Part shown: positions 54,217-61,512 of the stretch, one piece after another | Numbering within the stretch: position 1 is the stretch's first letter | Layout of the letters: each line of letters opens with the position of its first letter | NCBI RefSeq assembly: GCF_026341815.1 | Contig: NZ_JAPENX010000001.1 | Span: forward strand, 2,356,001 to 2,420,000 | Length of the DNA: 64,000 nt | From: Streptomyces sp. NBC_00572 | Lineage (GTDB): Bacteria > Actinomycetota > Actinomycetes > Streptomycetales > Streptomycetaceae | Direction of reading: 5' to 3' | Translations under genes and position numbers: made by a program | Notes under the pieces: generated by a model | Told to the model about the DNA's origin: nothing | The model's input: the letters and a program-made list of their open reading frames with translations, nothing else | Database searches by the model: none

Positions 54217-54714
54217 ATGGGGACGAATGGATCGACCGTGCTCGAGCCGTTAAGGCAGGGCCTTCCGCCGATCGATCCCGGCGCCGTCTCCACCTCCGCC
54301 TCCTGCGCCCTGCCCGCACGGTACGAAGCCGTGCGCGGGGCCCGGAAGTTCACCAGCGCGACGCTCGACCGCTGGGAGCTGAGCGAACGTTTCGACGATG
54401 TGGCCCTGGTCGTCTCCGAGCTCGTCACCAACGCGCTGCGCCACGCGGTGCCCGCCGACGCGCCACAGGAGGAAGGCCAGAACCCACCGGTTCGGCTGCA
54501 CCTGATGCGCTGGTCCTCGCGCCTCGTGTGCGCCGTGCGCGACCCCAGCCGGGAGAGCCCGGAGGCGCGCGGCGGCGAGGAGGACTTCGCCGCCGAGTCG
54601 GGACGCGGACTGTTCCTGGTGGACTCGTTCAGCGACAGCTGGGGGTGGCATCCGCTCGCCGGCACGCTGCGGGGCAAGGTGGTGTGGGCGCTGTTCCGGA
54701 TCGGTCCGGAGTAG
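54217..54714 (+). CDS. ATP-binding (HATPase_c) anti-sigma-like regulator with a TTA codon
   Basis: A 165-residue protein of the serine-kinase/anti-sigma type found throughout Streptomyces. The ATP pocket has VALVVSELVTNALRHAV (N box) and ESGRGLFLVDSFSDSWGW (G box). No sensor or membrane domain. ATG 54217 has GGGAG upstream. Codon 12 (54250-54252) is TTA, so translation should need the bldA tRNA and be developmentally delayed. Neighbour of a Scr1-type regulator and a DUF397 protein, a recurrent regulatory trio. Confidence 0.88.
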   Translation: MGTNGSTVLEPLRQGLPPIDPGAVSTSASCALPARYEAVRGARKFTSATLDRWELSERFDDVALVVSELVTNALRHAVPADAPQEEGQNPPVRLHLMRWSSRLVCAVRDPSRESPEARGGEEDFAAESGRGLFLVDSFSDSWGWHPLAGTLRGKVVWALFRIGPE

Positions 54715-54731
54715 CGGCGACCCGTCGTACG

Positions 54732-54780
54732 CATGCGAGAAGGGCCCTGGCGCACACCCGCCGGGGCCCTTTCTCGTATG
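54732..54780. terminator. Bidirectional hairpin between ATPase and DUF397 genes
   Basis: catgcgagaagggccc (54732-54747) pairs with gggccctttctcgtatg (54764-54780) with one bulge and one mismatch, around a smaller ggcg/cgcc stem. It begins 17 bases after the ATPase-gene stop and lies beyond the convergent DUF397 stop, with A/T pairs near the foot. Confidence 0.75.
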
Positions 54781-54784
54781 TACG

Positions 54785-54835
54785 CGGTCCTGTCGCAGGG
54801 CTCGGTCCTCACACCAGGACGCGGTCCTCACACCA
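54785..54835. repeat. 18-19 bp tandem repeat over the DUF397 stop codon
   Basis: cggtcct occurs at 54785, 54803 and 54822; the last two copies extend to the identical cggtcctcacacca. The copy at 54822-54835 contains the DUF397 stop codon (54828-54830), so the 3' end of the gene appears duplicated downstream. Confidence 0.65.
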
Positions 54836-55070
54836 AGTGGTCGAACTCCCCGTCCTTGACGCCGAGGAGGAGCGCCTCTATCTCCGCGGGCGTGTAGACG
54901 AGGGCGGGACCCTCGGGGTGTCGCGAGTTGCGTACGGCAACGTTTCCCCCGGGCAGTTTGGCGAACTCCACACAGGATCCCTGGGAGTTGCTGTGCCTGC
55001 TCTTCTGCCACACGACGCCTCGCAGCTCCGTGGCCGCCATGCCGTTGTACGCGTGATGCGCATGATGCAC
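54828..55070 (-). CDS. DUF397 domain protein
   Basis: An 80-residue protein whose residues 17-75 form the DUF397 domain (VVWQKSRHSNSQGSCVEFAKLPGGNVAVRNSRHPEGPALVYTPAEIEALLLGVKDGEFDHL). DUF397 proteins accompany Scr1/WhiJ-type regulators and are thought to modulate them directly. ATG 55070 is supported by GGGGAG ten bases upstream; Met 11 has no ribosome site. The first codons (His-rich) repeat a TGCATC-like pattern. Upstream a TATGAT -10 (55115-55120) lies 16 bases after copy B of the shared element. Confidence 0.9.
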   Translation of the reverse strand: MHHAHHAYNGMAATELRGVVWQKSRHSNSQGSCVEFAKLPGGNVAVRNSRHPEGPALVYTPAEIEALLLGVKDGEFDHLV

Positions 55071-55114
55071 TGGTAGCTCCCCGAGTTGCTTGGTGCAGGT
55101 GTCAACTTCCTCGG

Positions 55115-55162
55115 ATCATAGCTGTGTTCATATGCCGATGCATGAGCAGATGCACGTGCACG
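55115..55162 (-). promoter_or_regulatory. DUF397 promoter with shared 26-bp element (copy B)
   Basis: On the minus strand, copy B (55137-55162) begins cgtgcacgtgcatctgc and ends tgcatc, 24/26 identical to copy A upstream of the ATPase gene. It is followed after 16 bases by TATGAT (55115-55120), so its end overlaps the expected -35. It lies 67 bases upstream of the gene. It may bind the neighbouring helix-turn-helix regulator. Confidence 0.6.
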
Positions 55163-55271
55163 GGGGGTGGCGTAGCGGCTACGCGACTGAGCGTGCTACC
55201 TGCGAGTACGGCGGACGGGGGGCACCCACTCCCCCTCTGACGTACGCCTTCTTGGACGTACCGAGGGCAGC

Positions 55272-55565
55272 CTACGGTTCCTGATCTTCGGGGGTGCCGC
55301 CCGCGGCAGCGCCCCCTCCCCTGCCGTACCGCTTCTCGAAGCGTTCGACGCGGCCCGCGGTGTCCAGTACGCGCGCGGTGCCGGTGTAGAAGGGGTGACT
55401 CGCCGAGGAGATCTCGACATCGATGACGGGGTAGCTGCGGCCGTCCTCCCACTCCACGGTCTTCCCGGGATCACCGGTGCGCGTGGAGCGGGTGAGGAAG
55501 GCGAAGCCGCCGGCCTTGTCGCGGAAGACGACGGGCTCGTACGGGGGATGGATGGCGGGCTTCAT
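55272..55565 (-). CDS. rpmE2: Zinc-independent 50S ribosomal protein L31 (type B)
   Basis: A 97-residue type B L31. [28 protein letters not shown] and [19 protein letters not shown] are typical; there are no cysteines, so no zinc ribbon. Type B L31 replaces the zinc-binding form when zinc is scarce. A Gly/Ala-rich tail of ~20 residues is added. It starts 8 bases after the L33 gene stop, so it is cotranscribed under the Zur box. Confidence 0.97.
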   Translation of the reverse strand: MKPAIHPPYEPVVFRDKAGGFAFLTRSTRTGDPGKTVEWEDGRSYPVIDVEISSASHPFYTGTARVLDTAGRVERFEKRYGRGGGAAAGGTPEDQEP

Positions 55566-55573
55566 GGGGCGGT

Positions 55574-55738
55574 TCAGCGCTCCTCTCGGAAGTCGACGTG
55601 CCGGCGGGCGACCGGGTCGAACTTGCGCAGGGTGAGGCGGTCGGGGTCGTTGCGGCGGTTCTTGCGGGTGACGTAGGTGAATCCGGCGCCGGCGGTGGAC
55701 CGGAGCTTGACGACGGGGCGGAGCTCATTACGTGCCAT
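55574..55738 (-). CDS. rpmG: Zinc-independent 50S ribosomal protein L33
   Basis: A 54-residue L33, from ATG 55736-55738 to TGA 55574-55576. It starts [20 protein letters not shown], then [20 protein letters not shown]. No cysteines, unlike the zinc-ribbon form. A Zur-box-like palindrome lies 15 bases upstream. In S. coelicolor the equivalent operon also contains rpmB and rpsN paralogues; neither is present here. Confidence 0.96.
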   Translation of the reverse strand: MARNELRPVVKLRSTAGAGFTYVTRKNRRNDPDRLTLRKFDPVARRHVDFREER

Positions 55739-55753
55739 GCCATGGAGAGTAAA

Positions 55754-55768
55754 TGAAAATGAATCCCA
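55754..55768 (-). promoter_or_regulatory. Zur box controlling rpmG-rpmE2
   Basis: On the minus strand TGGGATTCATTTTCA, close to the Streptomyces Zur site TGAAAATGATTTTCA (as remembered), with one half-site perfect. It lies 15 bases upstream of rpmG in the only AT-rich stretch of the area, so zinc-loaded Zur should block transcription. Confidence 0.8.
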
Positions 55769-55840
55769 TTGCCAATATTGCCGTCGAGAGGTAGGTCACC
55801 CGCTGAAGGAGACGGGAAAGCGGGTGCCGGGGACGAGGGG

Positions 55841-57913
55841 CTAACGCGCCCGCGTGGAGTCCATCAGGGCCGTCGTGACCTCATCCAGGGCCTCCAGGAG
55901 GAGCACCGCGCCCTTGTGCAGCAGGAAGTGGTCCGGCGGCTCCTCGGACCAGGCGTCGACCGTCTCCCGCAGGTCGTCCCAGCTCGGCGCCTTCCGCTCC
56001 CGTACCTTCTTGGCGCCCCGTTCCGTCGCCCGGCGAAGGGACTCGGCGAGGGTCGCGGCGGCCGGCACGGGCGTGGCGCCGCGCTCCGGCAGATGCGCCT
56101 CCAGGAGCATCGCCACCCGCCCGAACTCGGCGAGCGCGTGGTCGGCCTGTTCCGCCGCCGCGTGCGAGAGCCCCCGGTGCCGTACGGGCTCGTGCGTCGC
56201 CCGCTCCACCGCCTCCTGCCAGGCGACGCGGGCCGCGCGGGTGTCCAGGAGCGCCTCCCGTACGTCGGGGCTGCCGTATCCCGCCGGGTCGGCGTACCGC
56301 GCGGTGACGGTGGCCGCGTACCGGCCGGCCGACGCCAGCCAGTCCGCGAGCCGGCCGCGGAGCCGCGGCGTCTCCCAGGCCGGGTACACGGCGTACGACA
56401 GCATCGCGAGGAGCCCGCCCAGCAGGGTCAGCAGCACCCGGTCCCGGACGGTCTGGGTCAGGCCCGCGCCCTCCATGTCGAGCAGGAACACGACGTACGC
56501 GGAGACGAAGACCTGGCCGGCCGCGTACCCCGTGCGCATGAGCAGGTAGTTCGCGAAGGCGCACACCACCGCGAGACCGGCCGCCAGGTACGTGCCCGGA
56601 TGCGCCGACTGGACGACCGCCGTCGCCAGACCCACGCCGACGAGGGTGCCGCCGAACCGGGCCACCGAGCGCGCGTACGTCTGCGAGAAGTCCGGGCGCA
56701 TCACCATCACCGAGGCCATCGGCGCCCAGTAGCCGTGCCCGAAGGGGAGCGCCGCGCCCAGCAGGTATCCGGCGGCCGTGACCGCCGAGACACGGATCGC
56801 GTGGCGCAGGACCGGAGAGTCCCGGCGCAGCTCGGCGCGTGCCTTCGCGGCGACGATCGGCGCGAGACGGACGAGGGTGGGACGGGTACGGGCGGTGGCG
56901 CCGTGCCCGCCCGTACCCGTGGTCTCCGTCCTCGGCTCGGCCGTCTCGACGACGTCGCCGAGCAGCGCGGCGAGCCGGAGGGCGGCGCGGCGGGACGGGC
57001 CGCGGAGGATCGCGCCGGTGTCCGGGGTGCGCAGGGCGGCGACGGCCGGGGCGGGGAGGGTGACCGGTTCACCGTGCCGGATCGCGTGCGCGGCGGCGTC
57101 CAGGACGGAGGCCGCCGCCCCGAGAAGCTCCCGCACGCGTGCGCGTGCCGGGCCCTCCTCCGGGACGCCGACCGCCGGGTCGGCGAGGGAGGCGAGGACG
57201 GGGCGGATGCGTTCCGCGAGGCCCCGTGCCCCGTGGAGTTCCGCCGGACGGCGGCGGGCCTGGCCCGGGGTCACCGCGGCGGCGCTGCGGGCGGTCATGA
57301 GCGGCAGCGGATCGAACGGCGCCACCGGGTCGTGGCGCAGGCGACGGGCGTAGTCCGCCTCGGCGGCGAGCGCGTCCGCGAGGGCGTCGCGCTGGGCGCC
57401 CCAGCGGCGGACCGGGAGGAGGACGACCAGGGCGGCCTGGACGACACCGCCGGCGAAGATCATGGCGGCGTGGCCGGCGGCTGCGGCGACGGAGGTGGGG
57501 AGGGTGACGGTCACCAGCATGATCGCCACGTTGGAGGAGGCGATGATGCCGGCGGTGGGACCGGCGGCCCAGGCCAGCCCCGCGAGGAACGTCCAGAGGA
57601 GCAGAAGGGCGAGGAAGAAGATCTCGTGGGCGCCCGTGAGATAGCCGAGGAAGGTCGACACGGCGAGGCTGGCGCCGGAGGCGAGCGCGAGGGTGGGGCG
57701 GGGGCGCCAGGAACGCTGGAAGGTGGCCATGGCCGCCTGGAAGGCACCGAAGGCGGAGGAGACGGCGACGGCGGGCCCGAAGACGGCGAGGGAGAAGCCG
57801 ACGACGAGGGCGAGCCCGAGTGCGGCGCGGGCGGCGAGGACGGGGTCGAGCGGCCGCCGCTCGACGGTGAGCCCGGAGCGGGCGGTCTCCCTCAACGCCC
57901 GGAGCCAGCTCAT
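55841..57913 (-). CDS. FUSC-family membrane transporter
   Basis: A 690-residue protein with two blocks of about five to six hydrophobic helices (residues ~27-170 and ~385-520), separated by a cytoplasmic helical region, and a soluble C-terminal tail (~530-690). This is the fusaric-acid-resistance/aromatic acid exporter-like architecture (SVMVMRPDFSQTYARSVARFGGTLVGVGLATAV is the FUSC signature). Substrate unknown. ATG 57913 (MSWLRALRETARSG) is preferred; the frame extends further upstream but lacks conserved sequence. Monocistronic. Confidence 0.9.
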   Translation of the reverse strand: MSWLRALRETARSGLTVERRPLDPVLAARAALGLALVVGFSLAVFGPAVAVSSAFGAFQAAMATFQRSWRPRPTLALASGASLAVSTFLGYLTGAHEIFFLALLLLWTFLAGLAWAAGPTAGIIASSNVAIMLVTVTLPTSVAAAAGHAAMIFAGGVVQAALVVLLPVRRWGAQRDALADALAAEADYARRLRHDPVAPFDPLPLMTARSAAAVTPGQARRRPAELHGARGLAERIRPVLASLADPAVGVPEEGPARARVRELLGAAASVLDAAAHAIRHGEPVTLPAPAVAALRTPDTGAILRGPSRRAALRLAALLGDVVETAEPRTETTGTGGHGATARTRPTLVRLAPIVAAKARAELRRDSPVLRHAIRVSAVTAAGYLLGAALPFGHGYWAPMASVMVMRPDFSQTYARSVARFGGTLVGVGLATAVVQSAHPGTYLAAGLAVVCAFANYLLMRTGYAAGQVFVSAYVVFLLDMEGAGLTQTVRDRVLLTLLGGLLAMLSYAVYPAWETPRLRGRLADWLASAGRYAATVTARYADPAGYGSPDVREALLDTRAARVAWQEAVERATHEPVRHRGLSHAAAEQADHALAEFGRVAMLLEAHLPERGATPVPAAATLAESLRRATERGAKKVRERKAPSWDDLRETVDAWSEEPPDHFLLHKGAVLLLEALDEVTTALMDSTRAR

Positions 57914-58195
57914 GGCCCGAGCGTATCCGCGATCACCCCATAAGGGGCATATCCCATCACCTCGCCCTTCCCGCAACCCTGCGGGAGGTGGGCGGCGGGG
58001 CCGCCCTGCCGCCCCGTTGTGGGCATACGTCCGCCAGGGGCGGAAGGGGTGGGCACGACGCCATCAGGACGGCGCCCGTTCACAGGGCCCGCGATGCGCA
58101 CCCGTGCCGGCTCCGGAACCGCGGTCGTACGAGCACGGCCCCGGGTTCACGGCCGTACGGGCCCGGCCCGCGGAGACACCCGGCCCGGCGTCCGG

Positions 58196-59323
58196 CTACC
58201 CCCGTAGGCCCCGGCGCTCCGGGCCCAGGCCCGCTCGGTCCGCTGCCGTCGCGCCGTGGTTCCAGCCGTCCTCGTCCCAGGCGGCACGTACGCGCGTGGT
58301 GCGGGTTTCCGGGAAGAGTTCGTCCGTGCGGGTGGTGACCGCGAGGTCCCGCGAGGCGAGGGCCGGGAGGAGGGTGGGGGTCTCCGCGGCGACCCGGCGG
58401 GACGTCGTCGCGAGGCGGCTTCCCAGGCGGTTCGCGTACGCCAGCAGGAACGACTGCCGGAAGGACTTCGTGCGCTTGCGGCCCCCCGCCCGCTGCTCCG
58501 CCTCCGCCCGCGTCATCGCCGCCGTCCCCTGCACGAGCAGCGACGTGTACAGCAGCTCCACCGGGTCGAGGTCCGCCTCGAAGCCGACCACCGTCGAGAA
58601 GCCGTACGTCTCGTTCCACACCGCCCGGCAGTGGTTCGCCGTCGCCACCGCGTCGAGCAGGATCGCCTTCGCCTGCTCGTACGGCGGCTCCACCCCGATC
58701 CGGATCGCCCCCGGCGTCTCCGGCGACGGCGCCCCCGCCGCCAGCGTCGCCTCGTCCAGGCTGTGGCGCGCCATCAGCTCCTGCGCCTTCGCCGTGAGCG
58801 CCTCCGCCTCCTCCGGATACCCCGTCGCCTCCGCCTTCGCGAGCAGCGCCCTGATCCGGGTGAGCATCCGCGGCTCCCCGGCCACGGCCGGGGGCAGCGC
58901 CTCCCCCGGCACCGGACCGACCGCGTCCAGGCGCGGCAGCCGGACCAGGTGCCGGTACAGCTCCAGGACGGTCGTCGCGTACGAGAAGCGGTCCGACGGG
59001 CGGCCGCGAGACGTGTCGTCGAGTTCGTCGAGCTGCCCCCGCCAGCGGTGCGGCAGCGTCTCGTAGCGGGCCGTCTCGGCCTGGATCAGGCCGGTCAGAA
59101 CCCGGAGGTGGTCCTCGGAGAGATCACGGCGCACCATCCGCGCCAGGTCCGCCGGCTGCCACCCCCGCCCCCACAGCGTCCGTACGAACTCCTCGCCGCG
59201 ACGCGCCAGTTCCGCGTCGGCGCCCCGGTCGGCGGCCAGCAGCGACGCCGCCGTGTCGAGCGACCCGTCGTCGCTCGCGTACAGCGCCTCGAAGGCCTTG
59301 TCGATCGTGGTGCTCGTACTCAC
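58196..59323 (-). CDS. DUF2786 domain protein
   Basis: A 375-residue soluble protein. The DUF2786 motif near 155-195 is MLTRIRALLAKAEATGYPEEAEALTAKAQELMARHSLDEATL. The C-terminal half contains VELLYTSLLVQGTAAMTRAEAEQ and FRQSFLLAYANRLGSRLATTSRRVAAE. It is common in actinobacteria and phages; function unknown. GTG 59323 overlaps the HxlR-gene TGA by 4 bases, so translation is coupled. The 282-base stretch between it and the FUSC gene (57914-58195) shows no gene. Confidence 0.85.
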   Translation of the reverse strand: MSTSTTIDKAFEALYASDDGSLDTAASLLAADRGADAELARRGEEFVRTLWGRGWQPADLARMVRRDLSEDHLRVLTGLIQAETARYETLPHRWRGQLDELDDTSRGRPSDRFSYATTVLELYRHLVRLPRLDAVGPVPGEALPPAVAGEPRMLTRIRALLAKAEATGYPEEAEALTAKAQELMARHSLDEATLAAGAPSPETPGAIRIGVEPPYEQAKAILLDAVATANHCRAVWNETYGFSTVVGFEADLDPVELLYTSLLVQGTAAMTRAEAEQRAGGRKRTKSFRQSFLLAYANRLGSRLATTSRRVAAETPTLLPALASRDLAVTTRTDELFPETRTTRVRAAWDEDGWNHGATAADRAGLGPERRGLRG

Positions 59324-59709
59324 GCCGTCCTCGTGTCCCATTCCTCGCGCGACCGGGCGATCACCGCACGGTGGTCGAGCGACCAGTCGATCAGCTGCTT
59401 GATCAGGTGGGTCATGCTGTGCCCGGTCTCGGTCAGCGCGTACTCCACCTGCGGCGGCGTCGTCGGATACACCGTCCGCGAGACGAGGCCGTCCCGTTCG
59501 AGGCGGCGCAGCGTCAGGGTCAGCATCCGCTGCGAGATCCCGGTGACGAGCCGCTGGAGTTCCCTGAACCGCCTCGGCCCCGCCGCGAGTTCGACGACCA
59601 CGTGCACGCTCCACTTGTCGCCGAGCCGGTCCTGGACGTCCCGTACGCCGCACTCCTCCGCGCAGCTCACCAGGGGATCGGTGGTTACCTCCGTGTGCCC
59701 CTCGGACAT
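59320..59709 (-). CDS. HxlR-family winged-helix regulator
   Basis: A 129-residue MarR-like regulator: VQDRLGDKWSVHVVVELAAGPRRFRELQRLVTGISQRMLTLTLRRLERDGLVSRTVYPTTPPQVEYALTETG. Cysteines at 16 and 20 (LVSCAEECG) lie where redox-sensing relatives such as QorR carry their sensor cysteine. Divergent from a quinone-reductase-like gene (81-base gap), the same arrangement as E. coli ytfH/ytfG. Probably represses that gene until oxidative or quinone stress; inferred. Confidence 0.92.
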   Translation of the reverse strand: MSEGHTEVTTDPLVSCAEECGVRDVQDRLGDKWSVHVVVELAAGPRRFRELQRLVTGISQRMLTLTLRRLERDGLVSRTVYPTTPPQVEYALTETGHSMTHLIKQLIDWSLDHRAVIARSREEWDTRTA

Positions 59710-59790
59710 GAATGTGCCTCCTTACGCGATCTCCTCCGCCACTCCACGATGGTCTCAGCCACCTCACCACCACGGCTCCTGGGGGAAACC

Positions 59791-60609
59791 ATGCTGCTCG
59801 TCACCGGCGTCTCCGGCGCTCTCGGCTCGCTCGTCGCCGAACGGCTCGCCGGTCGCGAGGACGTCGTCCTCGGTACGCGCGCGGGGCTGCCCGGCACCCG
59901 CCGGCTGGACTTCGACGCGCCCGGGACGCTGCCGGAGGCCTTCGCCGGGGTGGACACGCTGCTGCTGATATCCGCCGGGTACGGGGAGGACGACACGGTC
60001 GTCGCCCGCCACGAGGCCGCGATCTCGGCCGCCGAGCGGGCAGGCGTACGGCACGTCGTGTACACGAGCCTCTCCGGCGACGGCGACCACCTCACGTACG
60101 CGCTCGCGCACCGCTGGACCGAACGGCGGCTGCGGCGCTCCACCACCCTCGACTGGACGATCCTCCGCAACGGCCTCTACGCCGAATTCCTCACCTGGAT
60201 CGCCGCCCCCGACGCCGACGACCGGATCACCGGCCCCCTCGGCGAGGGCCGTCTCGCCGCGGTCGCCCGCGCGGACCTCGCCGACATCGCCGTCTCCGTC
60301 GCCACGGACCCGGGCGCGCACCGGAACCGGGTCTACGAACTCGTCGGCGAGCGCGCCCTCGGCGGCGCCGACCTGGCGGAGGCCCTGGGCGCGACGTACG
60401 CCCCCGGCACGCTCGCCGATGCCCGCACCGCGATCGCCGCGTCCGGGGCGGTGCCCTTCCAGGTGCCGATGCTGGCGAGCACGTACTCGGCGATCGCCCA
60501 CGGATTCCTGGACGGTACGGGGGTCGAGAGCGATCTGCGCGCGCTCCTCGGCGGCCGCGAACCGCTCGACGCGCTGGACGTGTTCGTGAAGGCGGTACGG
60601 GAGGGCTAG
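59791..60609 (+). CDS. NAD(P)-binding oxidoreductase, QorB/NmrA-like
   Basis: A 272-residue atypical short-chain dehydrogenase-like protein. MLLVTGVSGALGSLVAERL has the GxxGxxG nucleotide loop at 6-12. HVVYTSLSGD, WTILRNGLYAEFLTW and TYALAHRWTERRL follow, as in E. coli QorB (YtfG), an NADPH-quinone reductase. ATG 59791 is preceded by GGGGGAAA. Divergent from the HxlR regulator that probably controls it. Confidence 0.9.
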   Translation: MLLVTGVSGALGSLVAERLAGREDVVLGTRAGLPGTRRLDFDAPGTLPEAFAGVDTLLLISAGYGEDDTVVARHEAAISAAERAGVRHVVYTSLSGDGDHLTYALAHRWTERRLRRSTTLDWTILRNGLYAEFLTWIAAPDADDRITGPLGEGRLAAVARADLADIAVSVATDPGAHRNRVYELVGERALGGADLAEALGATYAPGTLADARTAIAASGAVPFQVPMLASTYSAIAHGFLDGTGVESDLRALLGGREPLDALDVFVKAVREG

Positions 60610-60696
60610 ACCTGGCTCGGGGGTAGGGCCAGGCCTACCTTCCGGACGCCCTTCAGTGGTCGTGATCGGCGGCGGCGGAAACGGTTCGCTTGAGAC

Positions 60697-61512
60697 ATGA
60701 CCTCGACAGCCCCCACCGCCGCCATCACCGCCCCCACCACCGCCGTACGGCTCCGCGGGCTCACCCGTCACCACCGTGACGTCCGCGCCCTCGACGGCGT
60801 CGACCTCGACTTCCGCGCCGGGACGTTCACCGCCGTCATGGGCCCCTCGGGCTCCGGCAAGTCCACGCTGCTGCAGTGCGCGGCCGGGCTCGACCGGCCC
60901 ACCTCCGGGCGGGTGGAGGTCGGCGGGACCGCCCTTGAGGGGCTGAGCGAGCGGCGGCTGACCCTGCTGCGGCGGGACCGGATCGGTTTCGTCTTCCAGG
61001 CCTTCAACCTGCTGCCCGCCCTGACGGCCGCGCAGAACGTGGCCCTGCCCCTCCGGCTCGCCGGCCGCCGCCCGTCCCGTACGGAGGTACGGGAGGCGCT
61101 GGCCCGCGTCGGGCTCGCGGGGCGGGAACGGCACCGGCCGGGCGAGTTGTCCGGCGGACAACAGCAACGGGTCGCGATCGCCCGCGCGTTGATCACCCGT
61201 CCGGCGGTCCTCTTCGGCGACGAGCCGACCGGCGCGCTCGACTCGACGACGAGCCGCGAGGTGCTCGACATGCTGCGGGATCTGGTCGACCGGGACGGTC
61301 AGACGATCGTCATGGTCACCCATGACCCGGTGGCGGCGGCCCGCGCGGACCGCGTGGTCTTCCTGGTCGACGGCCGCGTCGCGGGCGAGTTGCCGGACCC
61401 GACGGTAGAGGCGGTCGCGGCGCGGATGACGGCCCTGGAGACGATCACCCCGGCCGCGAGGCCGGGGACGGCCCGTACCACCGCTTCCCCCGCCGGGAGG
61501 ACCTCGTGCTGA
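60697..61512 (+). CDS. ABC transporter ATPase, MacB/LolD-like
   Basis: A 271-residue ABC ATPase. MGPSGSGKSTLLQCAAGLDRP (Walker A), GELSGGQQQRVAIARALI (signature), VLFGDEPTGALDSTTSREVL (Walker B) and VTHDPVAAARADRVVFLVDGRV match the MacB/FtsE class that drives mechanotransmission rather than transport through the membrane. ATG 60697. Its stop overlaps the permease start by 7 bases. Neighbouring regulator not seen. Confidence 0.93.
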   Translation: MTSTAPTAAITAPTTAVRLRGLTRHHRDVRALDGVDLDFRAGTFTAVMGPSGSGKSTLLQCAAGLDRPTSGRVEVGGTALEGLSERRLTLLRRDRIGFVFQAFNLLPALTAAQNVALPLRLAGRRPSRTEVREALARVGLAGRERHRPGELSGGQQQRVAIARALITRPAVLFGDEPTGALDSTTSREVLDMLRDLVDRDGQTIVMVTHDPVAAARADRVVFLVDGRVAGELPDPTVEAVAARMTALETITPAARPGTARTTASPAGRTSC

